DNA of 64,000 nt. It comes from Leptospiraceae bacterium. GTDB taxonomy: Bacteria > Spirochaetota > Leptospiria > Leptospirales > Leptospiraceae. The stretch covers positions 310,001 through 374,000 of the forward strand of contig JADJFV010000004.1 in the NCBI GenBank assembly GCA_016708435.1. Reading direction: 5' to 3'. Each line of letters starts with the position of its first letter. Within the stretch, counting starts at the first letter, position 1. The position numbers were made by a program, and so were the translations under genes. Shown here one piece after another: positions 1 to 7,953 of the stretch. The notes under the pieces are model-generated. The model saw only the letters and a program-made list of their open reading frames with translations. It was not told the DNA's origin and did not search any database.

Positions 1-723
1 TTTTATAAAATTCTAATCGCTGATGCAAAGAAACGTCGGAGCCAACATCCTCTTATCCTTTCTTATTTTAGTTCAAGAGTCTGTGATCTTCGAATTGACT
101 CGATTGTTAATCCATCCGAAATAGATAAGTCGATTCAAAAATTTAAAACAGATTTTACAAAGATGAGAAAGCATTGTGCATTTTTAATTTTAAAATCAGG
201 AAGTAGAACAGACCTATATAGTTTTTCAAAATTAAAAGAATTTATAAGTATGAAAATTGAGGATAGCGAAGAACTATCAACTGAACTGAATAAACCGAAT
301 CATTCATTCGATCGAAATAAAATACTTCTACTGGCTTCCAAGAAAATAAATTATTCTCTTTCCTTTGGAGATGATTATTCGGTAGTGCAAGATTTAATTC
401 ATTCTGGATTTGATTTGAATTATCGAAAAGATTCTTCTTTTTCTCCGCTTAATTCGATAGTTCGCACGGGCAATTATGAACTAGCAAAATACTTAATCGA
501 AAATGGAGCAGATGTAAATAATGCAGGAGAAGATAATTCAGCTAATACACCACTCTATGAAGCAATTATTCAAAATCATTTGCAGTTGGTAAAGCTACTG
601 GTAGAAAAAGGAGCGAATGTAAATCATCAAAACTCACTGAACATTTCCTATCTAGAATTTTGCGAAACATACAATGTAGATTTAGAGATTCGAGAATATT
701 TAAAATCAAAAGGAGCTAGGTGA
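1..723 (+). CDS. Ankyrin-repeat protein, 5' end outside window
   Basis: The reading frame is open from the first base, so the gene starts upstream of the window; the first internal ATG is at 163. The C-terminal third holds two to three ankyrin repeats, recognisable by A/S-x-YLIENGADVN and VKLLVEKGANVN with the usual 33-residue spacing. Ankyrin repeats mediate protein-protein contacts; nothing here indicates a partner. The part before the repeats (about residues 1-110 of the visible frame) matches nothing I recognise. No signal peptide can be judged because the N-terminus is missing. The end is a normal TGA after SKGAR. Confidence 0.85.
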   Translation, partial: FYKILIADAKKRRSQHPLILSYFSSRVCDLRIDSIVNPSEIDKSIQKFKTDFTKMRKHCAFLILKSGSRTDLYSFSKLKEFISMKIEDSEELSTELNKPNHSFDRNKILLLASKKINYSLSFGDDYSVVQDLIHSGFDLNYRKDSSFSPLNSIVRTGNYELAKYLIENGADVNNAGEDNSANTPLYEAIIQNHLQLVKLLVEKGANVNHQNSLNISYLEFCETYNVDLEIREYLKSKGAR

Positions 724-862
724 GTTAAAAGGTAGAAGTAAAACTGAGATGCAATTCAATCAGAAAGACACAAGAAAGAAAATTGCCAAAAATATATTTC
801 CTAAAAAATGGTAAGAAATCAATACAAATGTATTTTTAAAACTATTACTAGGAGAAAATTAA

Positions 863-1402
863 ATGAAAATTGCAATTGGAGTCGTAGCTCTATTAATACT
901 AGCACTTATTTTGTTTCTATTCCATGCTGGTTTCTTTACAACTGTCACAGTTCAAGAAAAAAACGTTGGTCCTTATACTTTGGTATACGAAGAATTTCAA
1001 GGAGATTACAAAAATACACCAAAGGTTCAGGATAAGATATATTATGCGTTGTTGAATGAAAATAAAATTGAAACCTTTAAAGGATTTGGGATATATTACG
1101 ATAATCCGCAACAAGTCCCCAAAGAAAAATTGAGAAGTGAGATAGGATGTATTTTAGAAGAAAAAGATTTGAGTAAAGTAGAAGAACTAAAAGCAAAACA
1201 GTTTAAGATAAAAGAATTTCCCAAGACCGAAGCAATCGTCGTGGAATTTCCATTCAATACTCAATTCTCAATCTTCGCGGGTATCATGAAAGTATATCCA
1301 AAATTGGAAGCCTTTCGTAAAGAGCACAACTATCAACCAAGAGAAGTCATGGAAATCTACGATGTTCCTTCCAAAAAAATTCTATACATCAGTTTAAAAT
1401 AA
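863..1402 (+). CDS. Membrane-anchored GyrI-like effector-binding-fold protein
   Basis: 179 residues. Residues 3-24 form one hydrophobic N-terminal segment (membrane anchor or uncleaved signal). The rest resembles the GyrI/AraC-effector-binding fold: an opening VGPYTLVYEEFQGDY segment, an internal repeat-like KGFGIYYDNPQ, an EIGC segment, and a closing REVMEIYD. In that superfamily the fold binds small molecules or protein partners; the ligand here is unknown. The start is supported by AGGAG at 850-854, eight bases before the ATG. It stands alone and converges on the reductase gene downstream. Confidence 0.8.
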   Translation: MKIAIGVVALLILALILFLFHAGFFTTVTVQEKNVGPYTLVYEEFQGDYKNTPKVQDKIYYALLNENKIETFKGFGIYYDNPQQVPKEKLRSEIGCILEEKDLSKVEELKAKQFKIKEFPKTEAIVVEFPFNTQFSIFAGIMKVYPKLEAFRKEHNYQPREVMEIYDVPSKKILYISLK

Positions 1403-1422
1403 AAGAAAAGTTGAATTTGTAT

Positions 1423-2358
1423 TTAAAGATAAGCGTTTACTCTGTCTTTTCTCCTACCGACTTCGGATGCGTATTGTTTACCGAGCAAGGAAGAGTTTTC
1501 TTTTAGCCAACTCCTTAAAGAAACCTTTCCGGTAGGAGGAGTGGTTACAAATAAAAGATCTCTCATTAAGCCTTTGAATTCAGGATAGGTTAGTAAAATA
1601 TCTCCTTTTACTTTTCCGAAAATCCATCCGAACAAGAAAACTAATTCGGCAGGCGAGTGAAACACGATTGGCTTTTTCCCGATTGCTTCCGCGATTGTTT
1701 CTACTAATTCTTGAAAACTAAAAGTATCAGGACCGATTGCATTGATAATTTTGTTTTCTCGATTGGCTCCTTCTTCTACGGCAATTCTTGCCAGGTCATC
1801 TACATAGATTGGTTGTAGCTTGTATTTGCCATTACCCGCTATTGGAAATAAGGGAAAGGTTCGGAGCAGATAAGCAATGTTATTTATCAAAATATCTTCT
1901 TCGCCAAACAATACAGTGGGTCGAAGAATCGCGTAGGAAATTCCTGACTCTTTTAATTTTTCTTCTAAGACACCTTTGCCTTGAAAGTATTCTAAATCCG
2001 AATTAGAATCTGGATTTGTTATGCTTACATGAACTATTCTTTGAACGCCTGCTTTTTTTGCTGCTTCAAACAATTGAATTGTGTTCGAAACGGCTGAGGC
2101 ATGATTAAACAAACTGTGATTAAAACGCACCCAATAGGTATTGTATAACACTTCACAACCTTTCAGGGATTCTACTAATTTTTCTGGCTCATCAAAATGA
2201 AAAGGATGAACTTCAATTTTATCCCCAAAAGGATTTTTCCTTTGTGTGGAATTTGTAATCGTTCGAGTCTTAATTCCTTGTTCTAAAAGTCTTTTTGCTA
2301 TGTATTTTCCTGAATATCCGAAAGCACCTGTGATTGTATGAAATCCGTTCGTTTTCAT
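1423..2358 (-). CDS. NAD(P)-binding NmrA/SDR-type epimerase or reductase
   Basis: 311 residues of an atypical short-chain dehydrogenase (NmrA/complex-I NDUFA9-like group). The dinucleotide-binding glycine motif TGAFGYSG lies at residues 10-17, followed by VSITNPDSNSDLEYFQGKG and YAILRPTVLFG, typical of NAD(P)H-binding regulators and reductases that lack the usual YxxxK pair. The substrate cannot be deduced. An AGGAG ribosome site precedes the ATG. The region just upstream contains two palindromes of the TetR-operator type (2382-2421 and 2446-2469), so expression is probably repressor-controlled. No TetR gene is present in the window. Confidence 0.85.
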   Translation of the reverse strand: MKTNGFHTITGAFGYSGKYIAKRLLEQGIKTRTITNSTQRKNPFGDKIEVHPFHFDEPEKLVESLKGCEVLYNTYWVRFNHSLFNHASAVSNTIQLFEAAKKAGVQRIVHVSITNPDSNSDLEYFQGKGVLEEKLKESGISYAILRPTVLFGEEDILINNIAYLLRTFPLFPIAGNGKYKLQPIYVDDLARIAVEEGANRENKIINAIGPDTFSFQELVETIAEAIGKKPIVFHSPAELVFLFGWIFGKVKGDILLTYPEFKGLMRDLLFVTTPPTGKVSLRSWLKENSSLLGKQYASEVGRRKDRVNAYL

Positions 2359-2381
2359 TTTAGTATTCTCCTATTCCTTCG

Positions 2382-2421
2382 TTTATGTTAATAATTGAAC
2401 ATGTTCAATTATTAACATAAA
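2382..2421. promoter_or_regulatory. Perfect 40-bp palindrome, putative repressor operator
   Basis: Each half is the exact reverse complement of the other over 20 bases, with core TGAACATGTTCA at 2396-2407. It lies 23 bases upstream of the reductase start codon. A 12-bp core of the form TGAAC-NN-GTTCA recurs at 2452-2463. The dyad symmetry and position suggest a dimeric repressor, TetR type by analogy. A second possible reading is a transcription-terminating cruciform, but there is no adjacent T-run. Confidence 0.6.
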
Positions 2422-2445
2422 TTAAACTGATTTATTTGTCCAGTA

Positions 2446-2469
2446 ATTTATTGAACGCGTTCAGTAAAT
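2446..2469. promoter_or_regulatory. Second TGAAC-NN-GTTCA palindrome
   Basis: Core TGAACGCGTTCA (2452-2463) is a perfect 12-bp palindrome; flanks extend the symmetry to 24 bases with one mismatched pair. Its centre is 56 bases from that of the 40-bp palindrome, and both share the TGAAC/GTTCA half-sites. The pair fits a two-site operator for the gene at 1423-2358. Confidence 0.5.
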
Positions 2470-2573
2470 GCGAGCTGTCTTTATCAGCCTGTTTGGCGGG
2501 CGGGGACAATTAAAACATCAGTGGCAAAATTTTTTTAATACTTGATGGCAAGGTTACGGCGCTAAAGTCCATT

Positions 2574-2682
2574 AGAGTTGTTGGTAAATTTAGTTCAATG
2601 TCATCCTGAGCGTGTCGAAGGATGCTATTTATACTGAGTATGGACAGGCTCACCATGACAATTTTAATTTAGCAACAACTCT
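2574..2682. repeat. MITE-like inverted-repeat element
   Basis: A 109-bp intergenic element. Terminal arms 2574-2590 and 2666-2682 match as inverted repeats at 16 of 17 positions. Inside, TGTCATCCTGAGC (from 2600) pairs imperfectly with GCTCACCATGACA. The GTCATCCTGAGCGTGTCGAAGGATG-type core (2600-2624) resembles intergenic repeats that are common in many environmental bacteria. No coding potential was seen. Confidence 0.5.
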
Positions 2683-2739
2683 ATTATATATCTTTTTGTT
2701 CCGCAGCTAATACATATTTTTTTGATCGACGTATCAAAG

Positions 2740-2985
2740 CTAAACTCTTGTAAAAACTGTTTCCCCTTGGAGATAACTATCATCCAACTCTCCATAATGA
2801 GAAAAATTTAATTCGAAGTTCTGAATGCAACCAAGTGCCTCTTTGTAAGTTTCGAAAAGTCCGAGGAATACTTTTTCATAGGAAGGATTATTCCACTCAT
2901 TCTCTCTTCTAGGATCTTCCGATGTAATTACATAAATCGGATATCTATTTTCTTTAAATTTAGATTGATAGACAAAAAAATTCAT
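2740..2985 (-). CDS. Hypothetical protein coupled to the cyclase gene
   Basis: 81 residues, soluble, no signal peptide, no recognised domain. Its ATG shares one base with the stop codon of the cyclase gene just upstream (TAATG), so it is very probably translated by coupling and co-transcribed. Rich in aromatic residues (Y, F, W), with motif YPIYVITSEDPRRENEW near the start. Function unknown; a role with the cyclase is inferred only from the overlap. Confidence 0.65.
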   Translation of the reverse strand: MNFFVYQSKFKENRYPIYVITSEDPRRENEWNNPSYEKVFLGLFETYKEALGCIQNFELNFSHYGELDDSYLQGETVFTRV

Positions 2986-5900
2986 TAGCGATTGATTTCA
3001 ACATTTTCTTGTTTTGGTTTCTTTGATTTACTCTTTTTTCTTGTTTCTTTTCTTCCTTCTTGAATTTCTATCTCGGCTACTGTTCTATCCTTCAAATCAT
3101 CTAAATTGATTTTTTCTCCGTTCTTGACTCTTTCGTGCAACATCCAGAATTTATAAGAAGGAGTTTTACAGTCATTATCCACACTCAATTCTTCTTTGAT
3201 TCCCGTAACATAATACATATCTACTTCGCCTTTATGTTTCGCTTGAATTTTTCCTCTATACACGCAATTAAAAAAATCTTTTACGAGTTCGTAGGTATCA
3301 CTTGATATATTTACCATTCCGGGAGTCCCGCTGGATTCCATTCTAGAAGCAGTGTTGACTGTATCCCCCCAAACATCATAGGCAAATTTTTTCTCTCCTA
3401 TCACACCGGCAACTAATGGACCTGTGTGGATACCGAGGCGTAACTCCCAATAAGGATGACCCAATCCTTCTTTTAAAGTCTTTACTTGGTTCATTATAGC
3501 TTGAATTTCGAGTGCGGCAAGAACCGAATCTATTGGATGAGTTTTATTTGCGATTGGAATTCCACCTGCACACATATAGCTATCTCCAATTGTTTTTAAT
3601 TTTTCCAAGTTGTATCTTTCTACAAGAGAATCAAAATAAGAAAAGCATCCATCCAATTCCGTAATTAAATCATTTGGGGAAAGTTTTTCTGCAATTTTTG
3701 TAAAGCCTTTGAAGTCAGTAAACATCACAGAAACAGATTCATAAGAAATTGGTTTTGTAGAACCGGTTTCTTTTAGTTCCTGCACAATCTTTTCTGGAAG
3801 AATACGCAAAAGTAATTTTTCCGATTTTTCTTTTTCTTTTTCTGTTTCCAATCTTGCAAATTCGGCTATTCGCTGTTCCATCTCAGCTTCTTTCTTTGCT
3901 TCTTCAGCTTCTTCTAGTAAATGAGCATTGCGTATAACGCCTGCGATTTGATCTGCAAAGCGCATCATTTTATGAATGCCTGCAGGACTTATCTCAACTT
4001 GTTTACTGTGCGCTGTAAGATTGATAATTCCAATTACTTCATTTTGTAACAAGAGAGGAAACTGAAGCATTGATTTAAAAAGTCCTTTTCTTTGTATTTT
4101 AAAATCAGTTTTGTGTAATTTGTGTTCTTTTCCATCAAAATGATTGGTGATATTTCTTTTCGATAGAGTAATATCGGGACAATAAAATGGAATTCGTTCT
4201 TTGTAAGTGTGGTATAAAATTCCGAGAGATTCAGTAAGCTTCATTCTAAAGTTCAAAAAGAATTCTTTATCAAATTCAATTTGTGTTTCGAAGACAGAAA
4301 GATTTTCAGCAGAAAAAAGTTTATCTTGCTTTTTATTGACTAACAATATCCATACGATTTCGTATCCGGTTTCTTTTCTGAGGTAAGCATAAATTTCTTT
4401 TAGAATATTTGCAATATTTGAATTGGAGTTTATGATTTTAGTAAATTCATTTAGCTTTTCTAATTCCTGTTGTTGTTCTAATATTTTAATTTCTGAATTC
4501 TTTTGCAATGTAATATCTCGACAGAGACCGTCGATAGCGATTAATTTTCCTTCTTCATTGAAGATCGCTTTATTCGATTGCTGTATCCATTTTTCATTTC
4601 TAAATCTATCAATGATTTTGTATTCATACAATGGTGCAACATGTCCCTGCAATAAATCCATCCAATTATCATAAAAATACTTTGCGTAATCAGGATGGAT
4701 GATGCTCATAATTAACAAAGGGTTTTCGATGAAATCTTTCTGTGAGTATCCATATATCTGCATCACAGATGGACTGACATATTCGTATTTGCCGTTAGGT
4801 AACGATAGGCGATACATCATCTCACCTAGACCATTGATCAAACTTCTATACTTTTCTTCGCTCTCGACTAATTTTTGCTCTGCAATTTTACGTGCAGTGA
4901 TGTCTTCTTTAATGGCAATGAAGTTTGTGATCTTTTGATTCTTATCAAAAATGGGAGAAATGATTGAATTCTCTATAAATTCTTCTCCATTTTTCTTTTT
5001 GTTGATAAATTCTCCCGTCCAAGTCTTACCTGCACGAATCGTTTGCCAGAGTCCACCATATACCTCTTTAGAAGTTTTGCCAGATTGTAAAAGTCGCGGA
5101 GTTTTTCCAATTACCTCTTCTAGAGAATATCCAGAAAGCTCTGTAAATTTCTGATTTACATATTCAATATTTCCTTTGGTGTCAGTGATGAATATGGTAG
5201 ATGGATTTTGTTCTACTGCAACAGAAAGTTTTCTAATTTCCGCTTCGGCTTTTCTGATTTCTGTCACATCCATATGCACGCCGACAAGACGCAGTACCTT
5301 TCCGGTTTGACTATCAAATTCTTTTACTGCACGAGAAAGGATAATGATTGTTTGCCCATTTTTATGAATCATTCTAAATTCAATTTCATAACGGAGATGT
5401 TTCTTATCTAAAAATTCTTTGATATACGTTTTTACTCTTTCTAAATCATCTTGGTGAATTAATTTTTCCCAAGTAGAAAAATTACTTTCTAATTCAGTTT
5501 CTGCATATCCCAGCATAGACATCCATGCTGGCGAATAATAGACAGTATCCGTTTCTAAATTCCAATCCCATAGTCCATCTGAAGTAGCTAAGAGTGCAAG
5601 GGATAATCGTTCTTCGCTCTCGATTAGTTTTAACTCTATATTTTTACGTGATGTAATGTCTTCGACAAATCCTTCATAATAGCATGGTTTATTTTCCTTA
5701 TCAAATACAATTCGCAAATGCAGCATTCCATACCAGGAACTTCCATCTTTTCGGCGATAATGATTTTCGATACTAATAGACCCGCCTGTATTCAATGCTT
5801 CGGTAAGAAGGGCGTCTCGCTTGGATGGTTCAGCGTAGACTTGTTTAGAAATGCTAGTTATACCATTCATTGCTTCTTCGGGTGAATCATAACCCAGCAT

Positions 5901-7283
5901 TTTTGCCAATGTAAGATTTAATTCTATATATCTATCTTCAAAACTGGAATGAAAGGTTCCAAGATTGGAATGAAGAAATAGACTATGATATTTTTCTTCA
6001 CTCAATCGCAAATTTTCTGTTCGTTCTTTTATTATCTGCTCTAGATTTTCATTGATATGTCTTAATTCATTTGATTGAGCCAAGGCTAATTTGTAAACTT
6101 CCGAATGCTGCCAAGCAACGATAAAGAAAAATACAATTACAACTAAAAACATAAGATAAGGTGTTAGTAGTGCATAGGGCTTCGATTGCAATACAACAAA
6201 ATAATATAAATCATGTGCACCAGAAGGAATAGTAAGCAAATACAACATGCTAAGAATAATTGCATACTTCGTTCTATTTTGGTAAGCAAAAAGAAAACAA
6301 ATCATTATGGCAAAAGCACCTGTAGCAAGAGCAAGTAAGGAAGTATATTTAATATAAAATTCGATTACTCCCTGAACTGTATCGGGAAGCCAACCTAATA
6401 CAAAGAAAGGCAAATAGATAGTTGCCAGTGCAAGATTAATTCTATTTTTATACTCTTTAAAAACCTTTGTGAATTCTAAAATATAAATTGGTGTTAGAAA
6501 AATCCAGAAGGCTAAACCAAAACGAGAAAGTTTTTCTAAAAGCAATGCATCGCAAAAACTAAATGATATAATATTATTGAGATAGCTCAAAGGAAAAGTG
6601 AGGCATATGAGAGAAAAGTGAATGTAGTAGGTTGTATTTTCTGATTTTCTCTTAAAGGAAAAAATTAGGAAATATAGAAAAATAACAAATGATACCAATG
6701 CCATTGCGCGGATAAAGTCAACGCTAAATAGATTTCTCCAAAATACATAAGTCTCCCCAGTCTGACGGTTCGAAATAAAAAAACCATTCGCTGAATTCTT
6801 TTCTTCGAATTTTGGAAGTAGTTCTATCGCTAACGAATTATTCTTTTGATTTGTATACAGAATATCCGGTGAAAGCAGAATGCTTATCGAATCATGACTA
6901 CGACTAGTGTATCCTTTTTTTATATCACCTCTTTGTCCAATTAGTTTTCCATTTAGATAAATATTACAGGCATAGAATATGGGGGGAATAACGATTACCC
7001 ACTCTTCTTGTTCAATGCTAGAATCAATGGAAAATTCAGAGCGCAAAGTCAGCATTCTATTTTCTGAGGGTAATGCGGCTAGTGTTTGTTTGCCTGTATA
7101 TTCTGTGAATCCAAGATTATCTACATCACCAGTAATATATTTACCGGTTTCGTGTTCACTTTCTAGTATTTTAAATTGTAGATAGTTTTCTGCATTCGCA
7201 TTCTTTATTTCTGTCTGTGAGAAAGCTGAATTTGTAAACAGGAATTGCAATAATAGGAATAAATGTATTAGTTTCCGTTTCAT
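2985..7283 (-). CDS. 7TM receptor with four PAS, GAF and class III adenylate cyclase
   Basis: 1432 residues. Order: signal peptide 1-22; beta-rich periplasmic sensor about 30-180 (7TMR-DISM extracellular type); seven membrane helices about 190-395; coiled coil 400-430; PAS domains at about 428-548, 557-678, 685-800 and 808-930; GAF about 955-1120; coiled coil to 1165; cyclase about 1182-1362. Cyclase signature residues are present: FTDFKGF (metal Asp1190), LKTIGDSYM (Lys and metal Asp), and YDVWGDTVNTASRM with the Asn/Arg transition-state pair. Lys plus Asp at the base-selecting positions favours cAMP as product. It would convert a periplasmic ligand and cytosolic PAS/GAF inputs into cyclic nucleotide. 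Confidence 0.92.
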   Translation of the reverse strand: MKRKLIHLFLLLQFLFTNSAFSQTEIKNANAENYLQFKILESEHETGKYITGDVDNLGFTEYTGKQTLAALPSENRMLTLRSEFSIDSSIEQEEWVIVIPPIFYACNIYLNGKLIGQRGDIKKGYTSRSHDSISILLSPDILYTNQKNNSLAIELLPKFEEKNSANGFFISNRQTGETYVFWRNLFSVDFIRAMALVSFVIFLYFLIFSFKRKSENTTYYIHFSLICLTFPLSYLNNIISFSFCDALLLEKLSRFGLAFWIFLTPIYILEFTKVFKEYKNRINLALATIYLPFFVLGWLPDTVQGVIEFYIKYTSLLALATGAFAIMICFLFAYQNRTKYAIILSMLYLLTIPSGAHDLYYFVVLQSKPYALLTPYLMFLVVIVFFFIVAWQHSEVYKLALAQSNELRHINENLEQIIKERTENLRLSEEKYHSLFLHSNLGTFHSSFEDRYIELNLTLAKMLGYDSPEEAMNGITSISKQVYAEPSKRDALLTEALNTGGSISIENHYRRKDGSSWYGMLHLRIVFDKENKPCYYEGFVEDITSRKNIELKLIESEERLSLALLATSDGLWDWNLETDTVYYSPAWMSMLGYAETELESNFSTWEKLIHQDDLERVKTYIKEFLDKKHLRYEIEFRMIHKNGQTIIILSRAVKEFDSQTGKVLRLVGVHMDVTEIRKAEAEIRKLSVAVEQNPSTIFITDTKGNIEYVNQKFTELSGYSLEEVIGKTPRLLQSGKTSKEVYGGLWQTIRAGKTWTGEFINKKKNGEEFIENSIISPIFDKNQKITNFIAIKEDITARKIAEQKLVESEEKYRSLINGLGEMMYRLSLPNGKYEYVSPSVMQIYGYSQKDFIENPLLIMSIIHPDYAKYFYDNWMDLLQGHVAPLYEYKIIDRFRNEKWIQQSNKAIFNEEGKLIAIDGLCRDITLQKNSEIKILEQQQELEKLNEFTKIINSNSNIANILKEIYAYLRKETGYEIVWILLVNKKQDKLFSAENLSVFETQIEFDKEFFLNFRMKLTESLGILYHTYKERIPFYCPDITLSKRNITNHFDGKEHKLHKTDFKIQRKGLFKSMLQFPLLLQNEVIGIINLTAHSKQVEISPAGIHKMMRFADQIAGVIRNAHLLEEAEEAKKEAEMEQRIAEFARLETEKEKEKSEKLLLRILPEKIVQELKETGSTKPISYESVSVMFTDFKGFTKIAEKLSPNDLITELDGCFSYFDSLVERYNLEKLKTIGDSYMCAGGIPIANKTHPIDSVLAALEIQAIMNQVKTLKEGLGHPYWELRLGIHTGPLVAGVIGEKKFAYDVWGDTVNTASRMESSGTPGMVNISSDTYELVKDFFNCVYRGKIQAKHKGEVDMYYVTGIKEELSVDNDCKTPSYKFWMLHERVKNGEKINLDDLKDRTVAEIEIQEGRKETRKKSKSKKPKQENVEINR

Positions 7284-7428
7284 ACTAAGCTTCCATGGAT
7301 AGTATTTAGACTTATTTCATAAAGCAATCACTTATTTGGCTTGCGCCTCACTGATTTTAATTAAAATCCTATAATTAACTCATGAGCATTCAAGAATTAT
7401 AAAGATTTTACCTCGTTTTTTATTGGGG

Positions 7429-7469
7429 CCATTGCCATAGATAAATCAAGTATTTACCCTTGGCAATGG
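7429..7469 (-). terminator. Possible hairpin terminator after the small secreted protein
   Basis: CCATTGCCA (7429-7437) and TGGCAATGG (7461-7469) form a perfect 9-bp stem with a 23-nt loop, 13 bases past the stop codon of the 7483-7887 gene. On the minus strand the stem is followed by CCCCAATAAAAAA rather than a clean U-tract, so termination is only possible, not proven. Confidence 0.35.
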
Positions 7470-7482
7470 AAAAGCTAGTAGT

Positions 7483-7887
7483 CTATTTTTTCTTATGAGA
7501 GCAAGTAGCGGGTAATTCATATTTAACCCAACCTAAACCGTCTGCTTTGTTGTTTACTGTCCATGATTCTACTAATACTTGATCTTTTGCGTTTAGAGTA
7601 AAAGCATAAGGAACCTTTCCCGCTTCAAATGCTCCTTTGCTTACTGGATAGCAATTGGAAGGACAGGTATTTCCTTTTACATATAGAGTATGAAGACAAG
7701 CTTGCCCATCATCAACAGAAAGATATAACCAGTATAGACGATCCGCAATCTTTGCAGTGTTAGTTAATGCCGCCCAATTTCCATTTATATCCGTTCCTTT
7801 GGTATCAGGTGTCGGTCCTGCATAAAGAGCCAAAGGCAGTATCATAGCTAGGATTATAAAACCAATTTTGTTTTTAAGATTTTTCAT
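7483..7887 (-). CDS. Small secreted protein, unknown function
   Basis: 134 residues. A clear signal peptide (KNLKNK, then a hydrophobic stretch to LALYAG) predicts export to the periplasm or outside. The mature part is small and contains four to five cysteines (CLH, NTCPSNCYP, ATCSHKKK) that may form disulfides, and ends in a basic tail. No family recognised. An AGG-A-type ribosome site (GGAAAT) precedes the ATG. It sits alone between two large receptor genes. Confidence 0.75.
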   Translation of the reverse strand: MKNLKNKIGFIILAMILPLALYAGPTPDTKGTDINGNWAALTNTAKIADRLYWLYLSVDDGQACLHTLYVKGNTCPSNCYPVSKGAFEAGKVPYAFTLNAKDQVLVESWTVNNKADGLGWVKYELPATCSHKKK

Positions 7888-7953
7888 GAGATTTCCTTTT
7901 CATTGTTATGAATAGTAAATGCATTTTTTTAAACTCAGGTCAATCAAATTATT

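Noticed and set aside
749..814. A 21-codon frame (MQFNQKDTRKK to PKKW) after the ankyrin gene.
   Set aside because: Too short, no ribosome site, no conserved feature; may be chance or a decayed end.
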